A stretch of 64,000 nucleotides of DNA from Narthecium ossifragum (lineage: Eukaryota; Streptophyta; Magnoliopsida; Dioscoreales; Nartheciaceae), in contig OY986964.1 in NCBI GenBank assembly GCA_963920575.1, positions 34,765,825-34,829,824 of the forward strand, read 5' to 3'. Positions 33,873-41,800 of the stretch are shown here, one piece after another. The notes below the pieces were generated by a model that ran no database searches, was not told the DNA's origin, and saw only the letters and a program-made list of their open reading frames with translations. Every line of letters starts with the position of its first letter. Within the stretch, counting starts at the first letter, position 1. A program made the translations under genes and the position numbers.

Positions 33873-35982
33873 CTAAAAAGAGAACTTGTAAACCATCTTG
33901 TGAATGTAGAACTCCCCGGTATTCACAATCTGGGATGGGAAGTTATCATGGTTGACGGCGTCCGGGAACCCCTGAGTCTCCAGGCACAACCCATCATGTT
34001 GCTCATAGACATGGCCATGTTTCCCGGCGACACCCTTCAGGAAGTTGCCGGAGTAGAACTGCAACCCTGGCTGGTTGGTCCACAACTCCATCGACCGGCC
34101 GGAGTCGCAGTTCTTGACGTAGGCCGCCTTCCTAAGGCCCTCGCAGTTGAACGGACTGTCGAGGACGTAGTTTATGTCGTAACCACCCTTGACGTGCTCG
34201 ATCCGGCTCCCGACCGTCAGCGGCTGGGTGAAGTCGTACGGCGTGCCGGCGACGTCGCTGAAGTTGCCGAAGGGGATGAGGTGGTCGTCGACCGGAGTGA
34301 TCTGGGAGGCCAAGATCTGGACCGAGTCGGAGAGGATGGTGCCGCTGCCTTCGCCCCCGAGGTTCCAGTAGCTGTGCTGCGCGAGGTTCACCGGAGTGGA
34401 TTTGTCCAGGGCCTTGGCTTCCATGTTCACGGTGAGCTCGTAGTCGTTGGAGATCTTGTACGTCACGTAGACGTCAAGATTGCCGGGATAACCTGTGACA
34501 AATATTCCCCGCTTAGAAACTTATTTAAGAATTAAGCTCACATATTCTCGAATCGGTAGTAAGATGTTCATATCACGTAGTCATAGAATACGGCCCAGAC
34601 TGTAAGCTAGTATTAACAAGAGAACAATAAAACTTAAAAAAATTGACAACGAGAAGATACCTTGCTCTCCATCAAAACTCTTGTAGTGGAAAGTAATGTA
34701 GGGGAATTCACAATCAACCTTTTCTTTGACATCCCAGATGTCCTGACCGAACCCTCTGTGTCCACCTTGAAGAGAGTTGAGATGAACATCAACGTTATAA
34801 TTTTTGGCATAGAGATTGTAATGAGATTAGTATGATGGCATGAATGATTTCAGTGGATGGGGCAAACCATGAAGAGAGTTGTTGCCATCGTTGGGATATA
34901 GGTGGTAGATGGTTGCATTCAGAGTGAACTCTGCATTAGCCACTCTATTGGCAACCCGGCCAACTATTGCTCCGAAGTAATAGGTCTCATTCTGAAGAGG
35001 ATAGGAAATTAGGTTAAAAATTAGATTGTTGAGTATGGTATCGTGCACATATATATATTTTTGGGACCGAAACCAAACAACCCTTTAATTAATATCAATA
35101 TATAGTCATGATCACAAAACCGAATAATAACAAAATAGTTCACGCTAGCTAAATATGGCAAAAAAAAAATGAACATTTCTTTATAAGGCTTTAGAACCCA
35201 TGAAAAATAATGGAAGGAAGCTTCATACACGAAGAAATTTCAACAAAAAACAGGAAAAAACATGTAGATGTTAGCAAGATAGAGATCTTACAACACGGGG
35301 AGGGTTCACAACATAAGGTCCAACTTTATCAAAACCAAGAACAACATCATCCAACTTTCCTGCCAAAAAAGAAAGAACACAACTTGAGTCAGCTAGGTAG
35401 CTAGGAAATTAACATCAAAGACACCTTTGGTGTCAAAAACTAGGGTTCCATTCGTAATGGAGAAAACCCATGAAGAAAAAACTCACCTTTGCAGTCAGGA
35501 AGGATGACAGACATGATGGTTGCTCCAAAGTTTGTGACCTTTACAGAGAAGTTACCCTTCTTGAGTTCATAGATACCTACCATCTTTCTTGGTGCTGCAC
35601 CTGGTGCTGCCGCCGGTGGTGGACCTGGTGCTGCTGCCGGCGGTTGACCTGGTGCTGCCGCCGGTGGTGGAACTGGTGCCGCTGCCGGTGTCGGTGGTGG
35701 AACTGGTGCTGCTGCCGGTGATTCGCATGTACATGGTGCTGCTGGTGGTGCAACTGGTGCCGTTGCCGGTGGTTGACCTGGTGCTTTTGCCGGTGGTGGA
35801 ACTGGTGCCGATGCCGGTGGTGGAACTGGTGCCGATGCCGGTGGTGGAACTGGTGCCGATGCCGGCGGTGGACCTGGTGCCGCTGCCGGTGGTTCACATG
35901 CTGCTGCTGGGTTGGAGAGACCCAGAAGAGCAAAAGTCAGCAGACAGAGGAACAACAAGAGCTTCGCCATCCTTGAAGCCAT
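33873..35982 (-). CDS. Secreted aldose 1-epimerase (galactose mutarotase) with Pro/Ala-rich N-terminal linker
   Basis: Interconverts alpha and beta anomers of aldoses. Exons on the minus strand 35982-35487, 35359-35292, 34991-34868, 34765-34661 and 34492-33873 join in phase to 470 residues. Residues 1-28 are a signal peptide (MAKLLLFLCLLTFALLGLS then PAAAC). Residues 29-130 are a Pro/Ala/Ser/Val repeat built on PPPASAPV, with three Cys. The enzyme domain follows: FYELKKG-like start (here IYELKKGNFSVKVTNFGATI), FGAIVGRVANRV, NDGNNSLHGGHRGFGQDIW, catalytic His in VNLAQHSYWNLGG (about residue 304) and catalytic Glu in GLCLETQGFPDAVNH (about 436). Typical plant homologues have about 340-360 residues and go straight from signal peptide to enzyme, so the linker is extra. 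The linker shares exon 1 with the start of the enzyme domain, so a splicing artefact is unlikely. Confidence 0.93.
35593..35895 (-). repeat. Tandem repeats encoding the Pro/Ala-rich linker
   Basis: Coding minisatellite inside exon 1 of the aldose 1-epimerase gene. The clearest part (35789-35868) has three near-identical 24-base units encoding PPPASAPV; the rest is diverged units such as PPPAAAPG and QPPATAPV. The Ala-Pro, Ser-Ala-Pro and Val-Pro pattern resembles arabinogalactan-protein glycomodules, where prolines become hydroxylated and glycosylated. Unit number could vary between individuals by slippage. Confidence 0.85.
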
Positions 35983-36706
35983 GGATCGATCACCCGGGTT
36001 GAGTATAAAACCTAAAAGCGCATGAAAGAGGAGGCCTCGCGTGAGTATATATATATATGGAACCCTATAAGGGTTTTTATATCGTTAATAATAATTAGGA
36101 TAAGAACACGGGATTCTTAATTATCCCGTACCATAACTTCCCCCAACAAACTTCTTGAAAAATAAAGAAAGATAAGGATACAAGATATTGATTACGATGA
36201 TGGGAAAAATTGGTAGGATTTCAATGGAATATCATCTAATTAGATGATTCAAAATAGCAGTGAGTCGACTAATTAAAGAATTTTTTTTTCCTCAAAATGA
36301 ATCTTAATTATGAGAGTATCGTTGCAGAATTATAGATTTCATGTACACTCTTGGAAAGATCCTATTGTGTATTTTTAGCCTTGGACCAGCTAGTGTGACT
36401 TGGTTGTAATGGGTTTGATATGACCTAATATATATCCTTTTATTCCTGTTCATTATGTGGGTGCAAAGTGCACCTACATATATAAACATCCGGAATTTAT
36501 ATTTAAGCTCATCAACAAATACAACACTAGATCATTAAAACCGACGGATGAGATCGTACGATCGCAGGCCGCTAAATCCTAATGGGCCTTTGTTAAGATC
36601 AAATAGGTTTTTTATATATGTTAGGTTAAATACATAGTAAGAATTATTAAATGCATCAGATCATTTGGTTAGGAACATGTAATAATATGTTTGATTTTAA
36701 AAAAAT

Positions 36707-37987
36707 GCTAAATTATGTATTAGTACCCTGTAGTTTTGGTCAACTTTTTATATGGTCCCTGAACTTCAATTTCGTGACATTGAGTCCCTCGATTTTATTT
36801 TTGGTTCTCATGTGGGCCTCCACCCCAATTTCCGTCGTCTAACTAACGGCAAAAGGGGTCACGTGCGCCGCACGTGACCCCCTTCCATCAGCTAACGGCA
36901 GCTGCCTAGAACCACCAACGCCTGAGACCGGTGGGCTCTGCTGCGCCGTCGCCTCCGGGGGCCACGGGGCTAACAATGTATCTCACCGGAGGACAGGGCC
37001 AAATAGTAGGGAGTAGGGGGCAGTGTGGTTGGTGAGCTAGTCGCGTCAGGGCCGGTGATGGTGATCGCCGCCACGTTCTCAAATGCTACTTACGAGCGTT
37101 TGCCGCTCGAGGACGAGGCTCCGGCGGCAGGAGATACCAGCGACGAGTCCGACAGTGGGAGTTACTACACCTCTGACGACTCCGATCGGGGTCGGCGGCG
37201 ATGCGCTTGTCCCCTTCCACATGTCTCCGGAGTGAAGGTGATCGTTGATCGGGAAGTACATCCTCGACAGGGGGAGCAGCTTCTCGGCGACGATCCTTAA
37301 GCGGATCACTTCTCTCAGAAATTCCGACGCTGAAACAGTGATGGAGATCCGCCTCTCCGGAGTGAAGGTGATCGTTCGGTCAAAGAGCGAGGAGAGAACG
37401 AGATCGGCGACGGACTGCTGGGATCCGTCCTTCATCAAAGGGCAGATCAGCTTCTTCTCTCGATCCAACTACCGCGACTGCGGAGCCGTGCGATCCTTCT
37501 TGAGGGAAAAAGGGGTTCGGTACATCGAAATCAACGTGGACGTTTTCCCGGAGAGGGAGGGGGAGCTGGCGGCGCGGAAGGGCGGGTCCTCGGCGGTGCC
37601 GACGGTTTTCTTCAACGAGCAGCTAGTGGGGGGTTTAGCAGAGCTAAACGCGATGAGAAAAGATGGGCCGTTTGAGAAGAGAGTTAGAGAGATGTCGAGG
37701 AGCCGGTGCTGTGACGCCGACACAGGAGTGCCGCCAGCGCCGGACTATGGTTTCGACGGCGAAGAGATGGAGATGGGAATCGGCACGGATGAGATGATGG
37801 GGCTGACGGAAGGGGGTCACGTGCGCCGCACGTGACCCCTTCTGCCGTTAGTTAGACGACGGAAATTGGGGTGGAGGCCCACATGAGAACCAAAAACAAA
37901 ATTGAGGGACTCAATGTCACGAAATTGAAGTTCAGTGACCATATAAAAAGTTGACCAAAACTACAGGGTACTAATACATAATTTAGC
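36707..37987. mobile_element. Pack-MULE with long terminal inverted repeats
   Basis: Terminal inverted repeats of about 178 bases (36707-36884 and 37811-37987) are nearly identical when one is reversed: both start GCTAAATTATGTATTAGTAC and both end with the palindrome GGGGTCACGTGCG-CGCACGTGACCCC. Flanks TTTAAAAAAAT and TTTAAAAAAT are a plausible imperfect 9-11 bp target duplication. The interior is GC-rich gene sequence with no transposase, which is the definition of a Pack-MULE: a Mutator-like element carrying host gene pieces. The close match of the repeats suggests recent activity. Confidence 0.85.
37341..37835 (+). pseudogene. Captured glutaredoxin-like fragment in the Pack-MULE
   Basis: An open frame (164 residues from the ATG at 37341) resembles the glutaredoxin domain of plant DEP/DUF547-glutaredoxin family proteins: KGQISFFSRSNYRDCGAV, REKGVRYIEINVDVFPERE, GSSAVPTVFFNEQLVGGL and AELNAMRKDGPFEKRV. 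The redox site reads NYRDC where the family often has NCRDC, so the first cysteine is replaced. The frame runs on into the terminal repeat and stops there. A 22-base direct repeat (37225-37246 and 37355-37376, CTCCGGAGTGAAGGTGATCG plus TT) shows that the captured piece was rearranged. Acidic sequence in another frame at 37080-37190 may be a second captured piece. Confidence 0.75.
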
Positions 37988-38006
37988 CTTTAAAAAATAA
38001 ATACTA

Positions 38007-38205
38007 TCAACCTTATAAGGAACAAAAACGGTTACAACCGTTTCCCCCTTAATAAGACTGTTTAGATGTACATATTTCCTAATTTAGTTTATATATCAAC
38101 CTTAATTTGATTTACATATTCATATTCTCTAAATTAGCTTTACATATACATATTTCCTAAGTAAGAAAACTGTAAAACCGTGTCAGGGGCACGGATGAGT
38201 ACTAG
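38007..38205 (+). mobile_element. Minimal non-autonomous Helitron, copy 3
   Basis: 199 bases beginning TCAACCTTATAAGGAACAA after A and ending CTAG before T. The 3' hairpin is CCGTGTC-AGG-GGCACGG, seven bases before CTAG. The 5' end, with the palindrome AACGGTTACAACCGTT, is shared with copies 1 and 2, but the 3' end belongs to a different subfamily, the one also seen at 63017. It lies 19 bases beyond the Pack-MULE. Confidence 0.8.
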
Positions 38206-38254
38206 TGTTATATATGATTCGATCGATAATAATGAAATCATATATTATATAATA

Positions 38255-38770
38255 CTAAATGGTGGGTCCGTGCCACTGGCACGGTTAACTGACCGCCCCC
38301 ACTATCTCTATTATAACTTATGCCACATCAACCACTATCCTTTTTTTTGTTTATTTAATTATAATTTTATACCACGTGTATGCACGTATATGTCACTAGT
38401 ACTCACCTATGCCCATGGCATAGTTTTTAGTTATTGCTAATATAAAATTTTAACAAACTCCATGTAGTTTGTCTGGTTAGATGGCTGTGTTGATCTGTAG
38501 GTGATCCAGGGTTCGAAGGTTGGTCATAACTTTTTGTTCACTGCCACCATAAAACATAACCAATAAAACTTAGGGTATATAAAATAATAATATAAGTCTT
38601 AGCATAAGATAATATTAATAGAACTTAGGTTGATATGAATTAATGTAGCTTTATATAAAGCAAATTTAGGAAATATATATAAAAAAATTTAGAAAATATA
38701 AATTAATGTAGGTTAATCAAAACTGCTGATTGATGTGGTTATAAAAAATGGTGCGGTGTATTTAGCCTGA
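38255..38770 (-). mobile_element. Helitron 3' ends stacked one in another
   Basis: From 38255 rightward the sequence matches the 3' end of Helitron copies 1 and 2 (hairpin GTGCC-AGT-GGCAC, terminus decayed to TTAG). The match stops at 38395. At 38396-38399 another terminus CTAG appears on the minus strand, preceded by the hairpin CTATGCCATGGGCATAG, so a second Helitron inserted into the first. The 5' end of the second was not found; 38770 is an approximate limit. Confidence 0.6.
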
Positions 38771-38856
38771 CCTTCTTATATACGCGCCAAACAAACCAAC
38801 CGGCCCTCGCAATACTCTATGGTCGACCTCGCATCGTAGCGCTGAAAGGTCGGAGC

Positions 38857-41800
38857 ATGGCTGACGGTGGGGAAGGCGGCCGGGGCTCCCCTGACCCTCC
38901 GATCGAGACGAAGGAGGGCAAAGAACTCATCGAGGGCCTCCAGGCCGAGCTCACCGCTCTCCGCAGCCGTGTCTCGGTAAAGCCCCTAAACCCTCTCTTT
39001 TTTCGCTCCGAATTCGGTTTATCTTTCTTGTTCTCTTCTTTATCCATGGGTTTGATTTGGGCGTTTTCCGGAACGTTGTAAACCTCTCATTCTTTCTCTA
39101 TTTTCGCTTCTTGCCTCTTGCTTTCTTCTTTTTCCATGGTTTTGATTGGGAGATTTGCGGAACGCCCTAAACCTCTCATGGTTTCTCCGACTCTGTTTCG
39201 TCTTAATTGTTCTTTTCATTTCCATGGTTTCGATTCGAGTTAAATGGATAATTTTCCTTGTTTTCTAATTCGGTTTCTCGGGGCAAAATAGGATTTGGAA
39301 CGCGAGAAGGAGAAATTGCTATTGCGTGTTTCGCGCTGCCGATGTGGGAAGGTGGGTGGCTTCTTTAACTCATCAATGGAAACTGATTGGTATATTTTTT
39401 TATCATTGCTTTGATTTTGGGTGCAAAATGGGATTTTGAAGGTTCAGATATCTCCATTACACGTACTTGGAATGATCATAGGAGGCATCAAATGAAAAGA
39501 ACTTATGTGAACTGCAAGCATTGAACAGATATTCAACCTGGGGCTATTGCTTTCTAAAAGAGTAAACATTAGAGTTTACTGGTTCTCTTTAGAGATATTT
39601 TAGAACTCAAATGATGCCCAGATGTAGACATTCCTGCATACATTGTGTTAATGTAAGATGTGAGCATGATCAGGACTAATAAATGTGTGGGATAATATAC
39701 TTGAGTAGGTGCCTCTTTGGTTTTGGTATGGTGATAGTTTATAGATGCTGTTACTATGTTGATGAATAATATTCCTTTGCTCTATAGAAGCTCAAGATTA
39801 GTAGTTGATTGCATTCTTCAATGGTTCGATTAAATTTCTAGTTCTTATTATGTTGTGTTATAAGCTCAAAGGCTAGTAATGTATTGTTGGGACCACCTAA
39901 TTAGCGTTTAACTTACCTACTGTTGTCAATGGGTAATGATGTTGAATCTTTGATTAGATTGAGAATAATGTCCACGACTTTTGCCATGTGTCTTACAGTA
40001 GTTAATTAGTTTCTACTCAAGGAGGGTTAGGATATCTACTGTACCTTTGGTGTATAGAGATTTTGTTAGGAAAATCGTATGCATGGAGTTTGAAGGGAGG
40101 AGGTAGGAATTATTGTTCAAGTTATATTAGGCTGGATGCTCATGCTCTCATATAGCTTGCAACAACCATTGGGAGTGTCTATTGTTAGTTGACACTGTTC
40201 TGGTTTCCATTGAATAGATCGCTATGCAATCTTTATAACTGCATTGAAGAAGACATTCTTATTAATCAGCCTAGACTTTCGAGAGAGCAATGCGAGTAGC
40301 AAGGGCTTTGTTTATAGCTAAGTGAAAAGATTCCTGAGGAAATGTGGAGAGGTTCTTTTGTTTCTTGTTGATGTGTGCTTATTATATAGTCTATGTACTA
40401 CATTAATTTTTGTGCACCTATCATTGAAGGAATATCAATGATTGTAACATATGCACCTTTTCACCTTATATCCATTCTTGATTGTTGTCATTGGATGTTC
40501 ACTTTTATAGATGGATAACTCTCTACTGCCGCAATCCGGCAATAAGGTGACTGACTCAAGGGCACCGATGAAGAAGGGGACTCCTAATAAGAGATGGAGT
40601 TCCGAAAGCGAAGATGTATTACTTGAATATCTTGCAGAAGTAGCTAAGAGTAGGCCTAGAGGAGATAATTGGTTTAAGGGTCACCACTTTAGTGCTGCTG
40701 CATCAGTGGTGAATAGAAAATGTGGTACAAACTTCGATGCAACAAATGCAACCAACCATATGGTTTGGTTGCGCACGAAGTATGAGGAGTTCAAGAAGCT
40801 ACTATCTCATAGTGATGCTGGATGGGATGAGGAGAATAAAAAAATCACTTTGGACCCGGTGACTGCAAGTGCTTATATCAAGGTAAATTGTCTTCCCATA
40901 GAATCTTGATTCTTTTCTTAGGCTATCATCTAAAACCCTATGTGATGATGTAGGCTAACAAAAATGCGAAGAGTCTACTTAATAAGCCTATCCGTAATTT
41001 GGACTTGCTTGCCGCCTGTTGTGGTGAAGAAAGGGCTACTGGAGCATTCACAAAATCAGTAGGCAATAATGTCAAGATTGAGGAACCCTTGAACCTTGAC
41101 ACGGAAGACAGCTTTCAGCCCACGAGGATTGGTTCTGTTGAGGAGGATGCTGATAGGGGGCACTCATCTAGTTCTACCTTAATGGAGGCTGCAATTCAAG
41201 TGAATGAAGTGGAGAATTCTACAGGAGGGCAATTAAATTCAAAGGGGAAGAGATCTAGGGAGACAAAAGAAGTGGAGAATTCTACAGGGGAGCAATCAAA
41301 TTCGACAGGGAAGAGATCTAGGGAGACAAAAGAAGTGGAGAATTCTACAGGGGGGCAATCAAAGTCAACAGGGAAGAGATCTAGGGCGTTGGGAGAGGAT
41401 ATCATATTTCAAGCTGTGAATAGAATGTCGGAAGCAATTATGGCCACAATAACAAATACTTTTAGTAGTGACTTATATGCCTCAATTTTTGAGATTGGAG
41501 ACTACGAGGATGCAATACTGGAGAAAGTATTTGATTATCTCCATGCTAATGAGGGACTTGGCCGTGGATTTATGGTCAAGAGTTTGTCTCTGCGGAGGAA
41601 ATGGGTCCAGCGGTACTTGAATGGCGTGTAATTTGTTTTGTTGACTACCGTTCATGTGTTAACTTGGCTCTAGACTTAGCAAAGCTTGTAGAACATGCTT
41701 GAGAATGAAAGTTTGGATTTATATCTGCACGCACATGCAAATGCTATTACCCTTCTCTGAATGTCTTGTTCAATTTACCTGGATTGAATAGTGGCGTGAA

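Larger units (their letters stand above)
35983..38856. other. Intergenic region occupied by a Pack-MULE and Helitrons
   Basis: Bases 35983-36706 are the promoter side of the aldose 1-epimerase gene and AT-rich DNA without a gene. The Pack-MULE, the Helitrons and a captured glutaredoxin fragment are separate entries. From 38400 to 38780 the DNA is AT-rich Helitron-like filler; at 38470-38530 GGTTAGATGGCTG and GGGTTCGAAGGTTGG resemble tRNA A and B boxes and may be a SINE scrap. The last 80 bases are promoter and leader of the PUS3-like gene. Confidence 0.6.

Noticed and set aside
33900..34535. 211-codon open frame on the plus strand
   Set aside because: It is the antisense shadow of the GC-rich last exon of the aldose 1-epimerase gene.
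35593..35895. Possible CRISPR-like array
   Set aside because: Units are contiguous coding repeats without spacers, in a plant nuclear gene.
35470..36002. Cys/Trp-rich and Leu/Val-rich open frames on the plus strand
   Set aside because: They are frame shadows of the Pro/Ala tandem repeat on the other strand.
38450..38530. tRNA gene suggested by A-box-like and B-box-like sequence
   Set aside because: No cloverleaf or paired acceptor stem can be drawn; at most a SINE fragment in Helitron DNA.
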